64,000 nt of DNA. Origin: an uncultured Muribaculaceae bacterium (GTDB lineage: Bacteria > Bacteroidota > Bacteroidia > Bacteroidales > Muribaculaceae). The notes under the pieces are model-generated. The model saw only the letters and a program-made list of their open reading frames with translations, had not been told where the DNA came from and made no database searches. The stretch lies in NCBI GenBank assembly GCA_947178505.1, contig CAMWYR010000004.1, forward strand, positions 27,771 through 91,770, in the 5' to 3' direction. The translations under genes and the position numbers were made by a program. Numbering within the stretch: position 1 is the first letter of the stretch; each line of letters opens with the position of its first letter. Shown here in pieces: positions 41,683-50,939 of the stretch.

Positions 41683-44646
41683 ATGACAGCTGACAGATTT
41701 TTATTCTTAACCGCGGTGAAGTCGTTGATGAGAAAGACCGTATGGATTGCCGCTTCGGTTTCTTCATGTCTCCTTTCATCATGCCACGACGGTATGCCTG
41801 ATTTTAATCCTGCGGGGAATACACCGGATAATTTTCAAGGCACAGCCTCCGAATTGATCTTAGGGCCTGAAACGGCCGGATTCGACGGCCATACATTTAC
41901 TCTTGCCTTGGAGGCACCGGACGGAACAGTAATTAGACGAACAGGGCTCCATGAGAGGCGGAATATCAAGTCGCATCTAAAACTCTCCACCGGACTTTCT
42001 GACGGTATCTACCGTCTGCTATATCTCGAATATCCTATCACGGATAATCCGGCCCTGAAGGATCTGGCTGATCTCTTCTCAACCACTCAGTATGGACTCG
42101 GAAGCAGGATAGAGATTAAGGACGGAGTGTTCTCTGTGCTCGATTATTATAATGAGGAGATAGGGCTGCCGGGACGCGGCACAGCCGAAGAACCATATGA
42201 AATATCGTCGTATCAAAGTCTCATCAGGCTTGCTACAATTGTGAATAATGAGGAGACAAACGAACTCATCACAAAAGATACTCACTTCCGGCAGACGGGT
42301 AAGATTGATATGTACCAGGCATCGCGGGAGGCCGACCGCCGATACGGTTGGTTGCCAATAGGCGCTGTCTCATCTCTGCCGTTCCGCGGTCACTATCATG
42401 GAGCCGCGCTCTCCACTCTCATTATTGATCGTCCGAATTCGGCAGCCGTTGGTCTGTTCGGATATGTGCATAATGCGGAATTTTCAGATATCAAGCTCTC
42501 CAACTCTGCGATTTCAGGTAATTTCGCGGCGGGTGGTATTGCAGGAGCATCCTTGATGTCGGGCACGGAGAGAGGCCTCGTGACTATAACAGGATGCGAA
42601 GTGTCGGAATGTGAAATCACCGGTAGCGATGAATCTGTTTCTGTCGGTGCATTTCTCGGCGCAGTAGATATGCAGTCGAGAGCCTATTTCCAGAACTGCA
42701 CCTCAAGAGAGAATGGCATCAAGGCCTCTTACAACGCAGGCGGATTTGTCGGAGGGAGTGGCCTATATTCTTCTGTCGCGTTCAGTTCCTGCCGGAATAA
42801 TTCTTCCGTTACATCTGATTACTCCGGTGTCGGGGGACTTATAGGTTCGTGCGACACGGTGCAGGTGACGGCATCTTCAAATTCCGGCAGAATTGTCGGC
42901 GCCTCACGCTATGCAGCGGGCGATACGAAGCACGCTGCGATCGGTGCCGGTGGCCTGGTGGGTGGTACGGGTACGGCCACGGTGACATCCAGTTCCAACA
43001 CCGGTACTGTTTCCGGCTATGCCGGAGTCGGTGGTCTCGTTGGCAGTTCGCGCGTAAAGGGTAGCGACACGGAGGCCTATATGTATAACAACGTGATGTG
43101 TCGATATTCATGGAATGAAGGATCGGTGACCGGCACGGAGGCGGTAGGAGGAATCACGGGTGAGGCACAGGCCGGAACTTACGCTGTCTATAATAAGGGA
43201 AACATATCAGGCACTCGTTACGTGGCCGGAATAGCGGGTTGTACCTCGATAGCCGTTACTCACAATGCTGTCAACCTTGGCAAGATCTCGGGAACGGATT
43301 ATGTGGCCGGAGTTGTAGGGAAGACAACTTTCGGTTCGCTTGCTCTTGATCATAACTATGGAGAGGTTTCATCCACGGGCACGCATATGGGAGGCATAAC
43401 GGCACTGGCAGGCAATAATACCGTGATTCATTATTGCGGTAATTATGGCTCGCTGAATTATTCGGGCAAAGGCCCTGTAGGTGGGATCGTCGGTGAGATT
43501 GGCGATCCACGTAAATGGACAGCGATGAATATCACCGAGTGTGTCATAGGTTCGGCGGAGGTCGTCATGGGTATTCTCGGTCCGGTAATGGCAGTAGTTA
43601 GTCCCGCTATCGAGGAACTAAGCGAGACTCTTGAGATTTTTCTCCATGTGACGGAAACCTCTACCGACGGTCTGCTCCTGATCACTGATACGATCCTCTG
43701 GCAGATGGGTCTTGAGGAGATGATAGGAGAGGCCGGCGTGACTCATCTTTCAGAGACGCTTACTCAGCAAGTGGCGGCGATCAATAATGATGTGAAGTCT
43801 GAGATGGGAAAACTGCGCCGGAGTTCGCCGGTAATGCTTCATTCATTCAATTCCAATATCATCAACACCTACTATGTCGATGAGATCGATAAGGTGCTTG
43901 CATACTATGAGTCGGGCGGCGGCGATTTGAAATTTAATGAGAAAATCAATGTGGCACGCGAGGAAAGGGAAGAGGCTCTCGAAAAGAAGCATAAGACCGA
44001 TGAGATCATTCATCAGGTAGTGAGCGGCGTGTGCATTGTGGTCAGCACAGTTGCCGCGATCGGAGGTCTCGTGGCAACCGGTGGTGCGGCCCTTCCGTTT
44101 GTACTGGCAGGGTCAGTGGCTTCTGTCGCAGGAGGACTGAATGCGATCACAAAGTCGTGCCTTGAGTTTGAAGAGAACGCGGTCATTATCTCGCAATGTA
44201 TCAATGCCGGAAATATCTCTTCAACGTCAGGATCTGATATAGGTGGTATCGTGGGGCGCCTTCAGGACAACAGTATTATCCGCGACTGTCTGAACACTGG
44301 CGATGGTCCCGGACACGGTTATCCTTTTGTCGGTAAGACCGGAAATGCTGTGATTCAGCAGCGTCTTCTCTCGCTCTGTGAATACTCTTCCTGGAGTGAG
44401 CTCTCAACTTCTGCATCACCGGGCCGGGTGATCTGGAATCCTGATGCGAATGCAAGTTTCATCAAGTCTCAGTGGGATCATCACTCAGTAACCATCCTCA
44501 ACGACAAGAGAGATGTTGCCGATCCGGCTACATATAGCGCTGTAGATAAGAACTGGGCGATCAACTCCGCCGGTGCATTATGGAGCATCCCGGGAGGCCT
44601 CCCGAATTCATTTCCCGTCCTGTCGCGTTCGGAAATGACTGAATGA
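41683..44646 (+). CDS. GLUG-repeat surface lipoprotein with inserted helical domain
   Basis: A 987-aa lipoprotein (ATG 41728 is an alternative giving 972 aa); lipobox LSSC with Cys34. A beta domain (about 55-155) leads to the phrase GTAEEPYEI typical of GLUG proteins. Residues 250-615 contain many GLUG/beta-helix repeats such as YNAGGFVGGSG, SGVGGLIGS and GVGGLVGSS. About 621-838 is different: helical, with hydrophobic segments VVMGILGPVMAVVSP and a long hairpin at 779-822 rich in Gly/Ala/Val. GLUG repeats then resume (SDIGGIVGRLQDN). Many GLUG proteins are adhesins. The insert recalls alpha-pore-forming proteins. It is followed by a paralogue 36 bp on. Confidence 0.8.
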   Translation: MTADRFLFLTAVKSLMRKTVWIAASVSSCLLSSCHDGMPDFNPAGNTPDNFQGTASELILGPETAGFDGHTFTLALEAPDGTVIRRTGLHERRNIKSHLKLSTGLSDGIYRLLYLEYPITDNPALKDLADLFSTTQYGLGSRIEIKDGVFSVLDYYNEEIGLPGRGTAEEPYEISSYQSLIRLATIVNNEETNELITKDTHFRQTGKIDMYQASREADRRYGWLPIGAVSSLPFRGHYHGAALSTLIIDRPNSAAVGLFGYVHNAEFSDIKLSNSAISGNFAAGGIAGASLMSGTERGLVTITGCEVSECEITGSDESVSVGAFLGAVDMQSRAYFQNCTSRENGIKASYNAGGFVGGSGLYSSVAFSSCRNNSSVTSDYSGVGGLIGSCDTVQVTASSNSGRIVGASRYAAGDTKHAAIGAGGLVGGTGTATVTSSSNTGTVSGYAGVGGLVGSSRVKGSDTEAYMYNNVMCRYSWNEGSVTGTEAVGGITGEAQAGTYAVYNKGNISGTRYVAGIAGCTSIAVTHNAVNLGKISGTDYVAGVVGKTTFGSLALDHNYGEVSSTGTHMGGITALAGNNTVIHYCGNYGSLNYSGKGPVGGIVGEIGDPRKWTAMNITECVIGSAEVVMGILGPVMAVVSPAIEELSETLEIFLHVTETSTDGLLLITDTILWQMGLEEMIGEAGVTHLSETLTQQVAAINNDVKSEMGKLRRSSPVMLHSFNSNIINTYYVDEIDKVLAYYESGGGDLKFNEKINVAREEREEALEKKHKTDEIIHQVVSGVCIVVSTVAAIGGLVATGGAALPFVLAGSVASVAGGLNAITKSCLEFEENAVIISQCINAGNISSTSGSDIGGIVGRLQDNSIIRDCLNTGDGPGHGYPFVGKTGNAVIQQRLLSLCEYSSWSELSTSASPGRVIWNPDANASFIKSQWDHHSVTILNDKRDVADPATYSAVDKNWAINSAGALWSIPGGLPNSFPVLSRSEMTE

Positions 44647-44682
44647 AATATATTCCTCTAATTCAATTGAACTTAATCAATC

Positions 44683-47658
44683 ATGAAAATAAGAATGAAA
44701 GGTTTTGCACTCCCCGCGACCCTGTTTCTGTCTGGAATATTTGCAGTGTCGTGTCATGACGATCTCGATATGCCCGGCACTGATCCGGGACTCTCAAACG
44801 GAGTAGGGCATATTATTACATCTTTCTCGCTCGACGCGTCGCATTTTCGTGTGGGCGAAGATGTTGATTCAGTGCGCATCGCATTGATTTCCCGCAGCGG
44901 AGCGTCTCAATGTTTCGGAGCCGGAGTGCTCCATGAGGCAGGCGCTGTCCGCTTCAATATGGCCGTGCCTGATACGACGGTGATTGCCGATGGGTCGTAT
45001 ATCCTCACCATGCGCAATGCAGTAGGAGGCTCCATCCAGGGGCGTCTTTCCGCTACGTTTAAATCTCATATCCTTTCGTCGGTGTCAATCATTTTACCCT
45101 CCTATATGCTCGACGGTGAGGGCACGGAGGAAAATCCATATCTCATTCAGAATGATGATGATTTCTCGATGTTCCTTATCAATCTCGCCGATGATGAAGA
45201 GAGTTATGGCGCCGGACTTAAATTTCTCCAGACAGCGGATGTAAATGCACCCGATCAGAGCACGCTGATTCCGGGGCGCGGTTACTGGGGCGCACCGTTC
45301 GCAGGAATCTACGATGGCGGAGGCCATCATATCCGCAATCTCTACTATAGAGGAGCAGGCCGGGATGGTTCCGATAGCCGGATCGGTCTTTTCAATACAT
45401 TGCTCGGCACTGCTACAGTGGAGCATCTAAATATGTCGAGTGTGGCTGTCTCCGGTATATATAATATGACGGGAGCTGTGGCAGGAACTGTCTCCGGCGA
45501 TGTCCTGTTATCTGATATTTCGGTGTCAGGATACCTGGAGGATGGTTATGCGATGGGCGGCCTTATCGGCAACGTCGCATCAGGCACGCTTACAGTCGAT
45601 AATGTGCGCCTTAGTGTCGGGATAAGAGGAACTAATGATATCGGCGGAATCGTGGGACGTCTCGATAATGGAGCAGCCCTTAAGGTTAACGGGGTGACGA
45701 CTCCCGACACGCATTTCTATGTTGAGGGGAAGAGTAGTGTCGGCGGAATTGTCGGTCGTTCAATTGGAATTTGTAATATTTATAATGTCACGCTCAGTCA
45801 TAAGGTGAGCGGCGAAGATTCTGATGTGCGCACGATAAAGGGAAGTGGTGAAGGAATCGGTGGAATTATAGGTACGGTTACTTCGGATGCCCATACACAG
45901 ACCCTTCGTCATTGCCATGTGCAGTGTCCGGTAGGAGGCGATGGATCAAACGTAGGCGGAATCGTGGGTCAGGCTACGCATGGGAATCCGCTGCGCATGG
46001 ATGATTGCCGAATGTATTCAGTGGTATCCGGTCGCAGATGTGTCGGCGGCATCATAGGGAAGGCAGATTTCAGGAATGGCTATGGAATGGAGATTGAAGG
46101 TGAGGATTATGCTACGCGCGTTGCGGCCGATGATGCGGATGCAAAGGTCAGCGGGTATGAGAATACCGGTGGTTTCGCCGGATGGTGGAGCGGTAAACTC
46201 ACTCTTAAATCAAAGGTTAAGATCAACGTTCCTGTGAGCGGTGATATCTCCACCGGCAGTGCGTTCGGCTCCGTAATTAATTCAACCATAGAGATTCCTG
46301 GTTTCCTATTCGGACAGACTGTGTCAGGAAGTGGCTCGACATTAAGGGTTAACGGTTCGGATAAAACCGGAGGTGTCGCCGGAACTATTGATGGTTCCAC
46401 TCTAAAGGGCGGGATTAAGTTTAGTCTTTCTGAAAGCGCTGCATCCTGCGTCGTTCCACAGTCAGGCTGCTTCTCGCCAGATTTCGACTGTGTTGTATCA
46501 GGACGCACATGCACAGGCGGCATTGTCGGATATTCAAAAAACAGCAGTATTACTAATATATGCTCGGCTGCGGCCGTCACCGGTTCGGCCTACGTAGGAG
46601 GCCTGGTCGGTAATGTGGTCGACACAAACGGAAAAACAAGAATTGAAGACGTAGTTTTTTTTGGACGTTTAAATTGTGCCGTAGCTGAGGATGTCGGCGG
46701 CATTGCCGGATATTTCGATTGTCAGTATGGAGGCACGATCACTGATTGTATCAATTATTCCGCAATAAACGGCCGGGTGAACACGGGTGGTCTCTTTGGC
46801 CGTATCTATAAAAAGTATCCGGATAACAAACCGGATGCGCTGCTGAATGTCAGTTGGTGTGTCAACATGGGTGAGATCTATGGTTTGACCCATATCGGAG
46901 GTATCATCGCAAATCACGACGTGCCTTATGAGAAGGCGAAGGGGGGCACGGTTGATGATGAAGCTAATTTCTTCGTGCAAAACTGTATGAATTCGGGCAG
47001 GATCACCGGCGACAGCAGTTCGGGCGGTTCAGGTGGTATCGGCGGAATCATAGGTTTCTCAGGAGCATTTATCGATCTCAGATATTGCACGAATCATGGT
47101 GATATCCTTGGTAAAGGACCGTTTCATGGCATCGGAGGCATCGCCGGGTCAATTGGCTCGGATCCGCCTGATGCGCTAATCTTCACAGGCTACCGTAACC
47201 TTGAGGTGAGGGAATGTCTGAACACAGCCACTGTAGATGCCGACAATAGCTCGTCGTATGTCGGTGGTGTGATCGGATATCAGGAGGAAGGTAAGAAGAG
47301 CGACGTATCCGACTGTCAGAATATAGGCCCTGTCCCTTGCAAGCTGAGTCATGATTCCGGAGGCGTCATCGGTTGTGTAGATCACCTAACGAACATCTAC
47401 CGCTGCATAAACAGGGGGATGGTTTCGCACGGAAATGCGCTTATCGGTACGCACAAGGCAGGTTCTATCTTTTCGCACGGTGAACTCTATTATCTCGAGG
47501 GCACCGGGAAGGGGTGGCCGAGTGCGGTGATGATTGATGAGATTGAATTCAGTAACGTCTGTGCATTCCAATGGTTTGATTTCGCTCATGTGTGGGATAA
47601 CAATGACGACGGTCCATATCTCCGCCGTGTTCCCTGGCGCGATTACAAGGTGAGATGA
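44683..47658 (+). CDS. GLUG-repeat surface lipoprotein, paralogue without the helical insert
   Basis: A 991-aa lipoprotein with signal peptide and lipobox FAVSC (Cys24), followed at once by an acidic HDDLDM stretch. An N-terminal beta domain (44-140) is like that of the upstream protein and leads to GEGTEENPYLIQN. From about 230 to 930 there are around 20 GLUG-type repeats (AMGGLIGNV, DIGGIVGRL, NVGGIVGQA, YVGGLVGNV, GIGGIIGFS), each a likely turn of a beta helix. Cysteines recur before the repeats (CHVQCPVGG, DCINYSAI). Probably co-transcribed with the preceding gene. A partner or structural adhesin role is inferred. Confidence 0.82.
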   Translation: MKIRMKGFALPATLFLSGIFAVSCHDDLDMPGTDPGLSNGVGHIITSFSLDASHFRVGEDVDSVRIALISRSGASQCFGAGVLHEAGAVRFNMAVPDTTVIADGSYILTMRNAVGGSIQGRLSATFKSHILSSVSIILPSYMLDGEGTEENPYLIQNDDDFSMFLINLADDEESYGAGLKFLQTADVNAPDQSTLIPGRGYWGAPFAGIYDGGGHHIRNLYYRGAGRDGSDSRIGLFNTLLGTATVEHLNMSSVAVSGIYNMTGAVAGTVSGDVLLSDISVSGYLEDGYAMGGLIGNVASGTLTVDNVRLSVGIRGTNDIGGIVGRLDNGAALKVNGVTTPDTHFYVEGKSSVGGIVGRSIGICNIYNVTLSHKVSGEDSDVRTIKGSGEGIGGIIGTVTSDAHTQTLRHCHVQCPVGGDGSNVGGIVGQATHGNPLRMDDCRMYSVVSGRRCVGGIIGKADFRNGYGMEIEGEDYATRVAADDADAKVSGYENTGGFAGWWSGKLTLKSKVKINVPVSGDISTGSAFGSVINSTIEIPGFLFGQTVSGSGSTLRVNGSDKTGGVAGTIDGSTLKGGIKFSLSESAASCVVPQSGCFSPDFDCVVSGRTCTGGIVGYSKNSSITNICSAAAVTGSAYVGGLVGNVVDTNGKTRIEDVVFFGRLNCAVAEDVGGIAGYFDCQYGGTITDCINYSAINGRVNTGGLFGRIYKKYPDNKPDALLNVSWCVNMGEIYGLTHIGGIIANHDVPYEKAKGGTVDDEANFFVQNCMNSGRITGDSSSGGSGGIGGIIGFSGAFIDLRYCTNHGDILGKGPFHGIGGIAGSIGSDPPDALIFTGYRNLEVRECLNTATVDADNSSSYVGGVIGYQEEGKKSDVSDCQNIGPVPCKLSHDSGGVIGCVDHLTNIYRCINRGMVSHGNALIGTHKAGSIFSHGELYYLEGTGKGWPSAVMIDEIEFSNVCAFQWFDFAHVWDNNDDGPYLRRVPWRDYKVR

Positions 47659-47789
47659 TCAACAAAAGAACCATAATTCCATTTTCGCGGCTGATTTCTT
47701 ATTTTGAATTTGTGAGATTTCAAAAACTTTTGTAATTTTAGTCAGAAGTTCATAAGAGCAACATAAGAGACGGCTAAAAACCTGACATC

Positions 47790-49262
47790 ATGATTTCTTT
47801 CATAATAGCATTTGTAGCGCTTGTCGCCGGATATTTTATCTACGGCGCGTTGGTGGATCGTATTTTCAAGACGGATCCCTCGCGGCCCACGCCTGCCTCA
47901 ACTATGGCAGATGGTATTGATTACGTGGCTATGCCTACGTGGAAGGTCTATCTTATTCAGTTTCTTAACATTGCGGGAGTCGGGCCCATCTTCGGTGCGA
48001 TAATGGGCGTGATGTATGGTCCGGCCGCATTCCTATGGATTGTGTTCGGCACTATCTTCGCCGGTGCCGTGCACGACTTCATCTCCGGGATGATCTCCCT
48101 GCGTCTCGGCGGTAAGTCGCTGCCTGAAATTGTGGGTTCGGAACTTGGGAAGAAGATTAAGTTTATCATGAGCCTCTTTACGTGCATCCTTCTCGTGATG
48201 GTGATCGCCGTCTTCGTGCGCACGCCTGCTAATCTGCTTGCAACCCTCACTCCCGAGCATCTTGACGCCACGTTCTGGGCCGTATGCATATTCCTCTATT
48301 ACGTTCTTGCAACACTTCTTCCTGTCGACAAACTGATAGGAAATCTCTATCCACTGTTCGGGTTCGCATTGCTGTTTATGGCGGTCGGGATTATGAGCTA
48401 TATGGTATTTAACGGTGTGGAGATTCCCGACGGTTTCTCAGAAGGCTTGTTCAACCGTCACCCTGCAGGTGAGGCGGCGCCGATATTCCCGATGATGTGC
48501 ATCTCGATTGCGTGCGGCGCGATTTCCGGATTCCACGCCACGCAGAGCCCGATGATGGCCCGCTGTCTCAATAATGAGAAGCATGGGCGGAAAGTTTTCT
48601 ACGGCGCTATGGTATCTGAGGGTGTCGTGGCGCTCATCTGGGCGGCCGCAGCGATCGCGTTTACCGGAGGCTACGATAAACTTGCATCCTATATGGCTTC
48701 TAACGGACAGGATGCGGGCATACTTGTGCATGAGGTTTGCGTCAACTGGCTGGGAGCATTCGGAGGCGTGCTTGCTATCTTGGGGGTGATCGCAGCTCCG
48801 ATCACGACGGGCGACACGGCTATGCGCAGTCTGCGCCTCATCGTGGCTGATGCGTTAGGCGTGAGTCAGAAGCAGTTTGTAAAGCGTCTGCTCGTAACGT
48901 TGCCTATAATTGCGCTCAGTTTCCTTCTGCTGAGGGTTAATTTCGATATCCTCTGGCGCTATTTCGCGTGGTGCAACCAAACCCTTTCTATATTCACGCT
49001 GTGGGCCTGCAGCGTATATCTTGCAAAGGCGCGGAAGGCTTATCTCATCACGATGATTCCGGCAATGTTCATGACGGCTCTCTGCGTCACCTTCATCTGC
49101 TATGCTCCGCTCGGAGCATACGCCGAAGGTTTCGGGCTACCGCTCGAATATGCCGAGTGTCTGGGTGTGCTCATTACTCTGATATTTACGGGGCTTTTCT
49201 TCAACTGGAAGCGCAATGCCGATGCCGGCAGACTGGATCTTGGAGTCGGGAAAGGAGCCTGA
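47790..49262 (+). CDS. CstA/YjiY-type carbon starvation transporter
   Basis: A 490-aa inner-membrane protein with many transmembrane segments and the CstA core: FLNIAGVGPIFGAIMGVMYG, IWIVFGTIFAGAVHDFISG split over a helix, GAISGFHATQSPMMARCL and IAAPITTGDTAMRSLRL. E. coli relatives take up peptides (CstA) or pyruvate (BtsT). It is shorter than CstA (about 700 aa) and corresponds to the compact group in Bacteroidota. It ends 7 bp from the convergent aat gene, with no terminator seen. Confidence 0.92.
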   Translation: MISFIIAFVALVAGYFIYGALVDRIFKTDPSRPTPASTMADGIDYVAMPTWKVYLIQFLNIAGVGPIFGAIMGVMYGPAAFLWIVFGTIFAGAVHDFISGMISLRLGGKSLPEIVGSELGKKIKFIMSLFTCILLVMVIAVFVRTPANLLATLTPEHLDATFWAVCIFLYYVLATLLPVDKLIGNLYPLFGFALLFMAVGIMSYMVFNGVEIPDGFSEGLFNRHPAGEAAPIFPMMCISIACGAISGFHATQSPMMARCLNNEKHGRKVFYGAMVSEGVVALIWAAAAIAFTGGYDKLASYMASNGQDAGILVHEVCVNWLGAFGGVLAILGVIAAPITTGDTAMRSLRLIVADALGVSQKQFVKRLLVTLPIIALSFLLLRVNFDILWRYFAWCNQTLSIFTLWACSVYLAKARKAYLITMIPAMFMTALCVTFICYAPLGAYAEGFGLPLEYAECLGVLITLIFTGLFFNWKRNADAGRLDLGVGKGA

Positions 49263-49269
49263 CAATCAC

Positions 49270-50160
49270 TCATTCCCGGCTATCACCGGTTATGGTGCGT
49301 ATATCGAGCAGGGGAGAGTCGATAGTCAATGGAATCTCGGGAGGCTCGTTTTCCCGTGGTGATATGATATTTTGACGCGGAATCGGATTTCTGAATTCCG
49401 CGTCAATCTTTTTTGCGGCCTCCGGATTCAGATATGTGAGATAGTAGTAATAGGGCAGGTGCTCGCCTCCCATACTCTTAAGATGTGGCGTCTCAAACTG
49501 CAGGTCGATCAGTTTGCCTCCGTCTTGCTTCATAAATTCGCATAGCCCTACGAGGGCGAGCTTGCTCCCTGAAGACACGCGCGAGAACATACTTTCCCCC
49601 ATGAAGCAGCCGTTGATATAGATGCCGTAGAGTCCGCCGACAAGTCGGTCATCCTCTCGGTCCCATACCTCGACACTCTTGGCTATTCCTTCTTCATAGA
49701 GCAGAGTGTAGACTCGGCGTATCTCCGGAGTGAGCCATGCGCCGGCGAGTCTGTTCCGGCCTTCTATCGTACGGCAGGCCTCAACGACTTCGGGAAAGGA
49801 TCTGTTAAACGAAACCATATACCGGCGCTTATTCAGTAGCGTGCGGAGTGAATGAGAGATATGAAGTTTTTCAGGAAAGAGCACGAAGCGATTGATCGGA
49901 GCTGACCATCGCGGCACTTTCCCGGAAAAGTAGGGAAATATGCCATAATGGTAAGCCAGTCTTACGGAATCGGGAGTCACGGGAACGTAGGCACAGAGAA
50001 AGCCGTCTTCCTCAAATCCCATTCGCGGATCCGGAAACCATACCTCATCAGCAGTGGTCTCCGGCGCATAAAACGCGTAAGAGGCGTCGCCGAAATCATC
50101 TATGTATATACTCAGGCATTTCAGATGTCTTCGATAAAGTTCCTGTATTTCCGCATCCAT
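49270..50160 (-). CDS. aat: leucyl/phenylalanyl-tRNA--protein transferase, extended form
   Basis: Aat attaches Leu or Phe to N-terminal Arg/Lys, marking proteins for ClpAPS. The core is clear: FPDPRMGFEEDGFLCAYVPV, YHYGIFPYFSG, KLHISHSL, SVEVWDREDDRLVGGLYGIY, GESMFSRVSSGSKLALV and LIDLQFETPHLKSMGG. From ATG 50160 it has 297 aa, against about 234 in E. coli: about 40 extra residues at the N-terminus and about 40 at the C-terminus. GTG 50208, abutting the upstream stop, is an alternative start. It follows the YbaK-like gene on the same strand. No clpS is in the window. Confidence 0.9.
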   Translation of the reverse strand: MDAEIQELYRRHLKCLSIYIDDFGDASYAFYAPETTADEVWFPDPRMGFEEDGFLCAYVPVTPDSVRLAYHYGIFPYFSGKVPRWSAPINRFVLFPEKLHISHSLRTLLNKRRYMVSFNRSFPEVVEACRTIEGRNRLAGAWLTPEIRRVYTLLYEEGIAKSVEVWDREDDRLVGGLYGIYINGCFMGESMFSRVSSGSKLALVGLCEFMKQDGGKLIDLQFETPHLKSMGGEHLPYYYYLTYLNPEAAKKIDAEFRNPIPRQNIISPRENEPPEIPLTIDSPLLDIRTITGDSRE

Positions 50161-50208
50161 CCAGTTGTGCAATTTATCTGTTTGTCCCGTAAAACTGTTA
50201 CTTAACAC

Positions 50209-50757
50209 TTATGCAGGTTCGGCAGGGTTTTCAATAAGGACCGGTTCCTTGCCAATCAACTTGAAGAGATCCTCATTCTTAATGGCAATGAAACCGCAGG
50301 CATCTCCATCGGTAAGTACTATTTTGTCGCGAGCCGCAACATCCTTGTCCATCACGAATGTGACGTCAGCGGCCTGCGGACGCAGGAGGCCGAACGGAGT
50401 CGCCGCGCCGTGCGGCGTGCCGAGAATCTGCATCATCAGTTCCTCATCAGCGAAAGAGACGCGCGGAATCTGCAGAGACGCGCCGAACGCCTTTGTTATA
50501 AAAGGCTTTCTCGCGTGCGTCACATAGAGCCAGAACCGATTTTTCTGGCGGTTGGTAAGCAGAATGGTCTTTACCGTCTCAATTCCGAAAGCACGATCAA
50601 TATTAAGGCAATCATCCATCGACACGCCCGGATCGCTCTCAATTCTTTGATAGTCAATGCCGGCAGCCTCAAGGCAGTCATAAATCAGTTTCTGAGTCTC
50701 CGACTTAAACTCCGCCGGAGCCCCCACCATTATTTCACTCGTATAAAACTCTTCCAT
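50209..50757 (-). CDS. prolyl-tRNA-editing deacylase (YbaK/ProX-like)
   Basis: A 182-aa trans-editing enzyme that removes wrong amino acids (Ala or Cys) from tRNAPro. The INS-domain pattern is present: ETVKTILLTNRQKNRFWLYVTH (two strands), the ILGTPHGAATPFGLL loop that forms the active site, and VTFVMDKDVAARDKIVLTDGD. It resembles ProXp-type proteins such as PrdX. It lies directly before aat with no gap or 48 bp depending on the aat start, so both tRNA-dependent genes form one operon. Confidence 0.9.
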   Translation of the reverse strand: MEEFYTSEIMVGAPAEFKSETQKLIYDCLEAAGIDYQRIESDPGVSMDDCLNIDRAFGIETVKTILLTNRQKNRFWLYVTHARKPFITKAFGASLQIPRVSFADEELMMQILGTPHGAATPFGLLRPQAADVTFVMDKDVAARDKIVLTDGDACGFIAIKNEDLFKLIGKEPVLIENPAEPA

Positions 50758-50939
50758 ACCTTACTAACAACCTACGGCCGTCTTTTGTCATTCCCGTCCC
50801 CGATTTTTAGCGGTTTCTTAACCCTTCTCCGGAATTTAAACAGGCTGTTGGAAAGCCTTTTCCCTGAAGATCGAGTTTTATGAAACTGTTGTTGTGTGAT
50901 CAGAGTAGAATATTGAGGCGGAATCGGCGTTTTTAAGTT

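Noticed and set aside
41683..47658. DNA-level tandem repeats or phase-variable tracts in the GLUG genes
   Set aside because: The repeats are protein-level and diverged; I saw no long identical DNA units or simple-sequence tracts.
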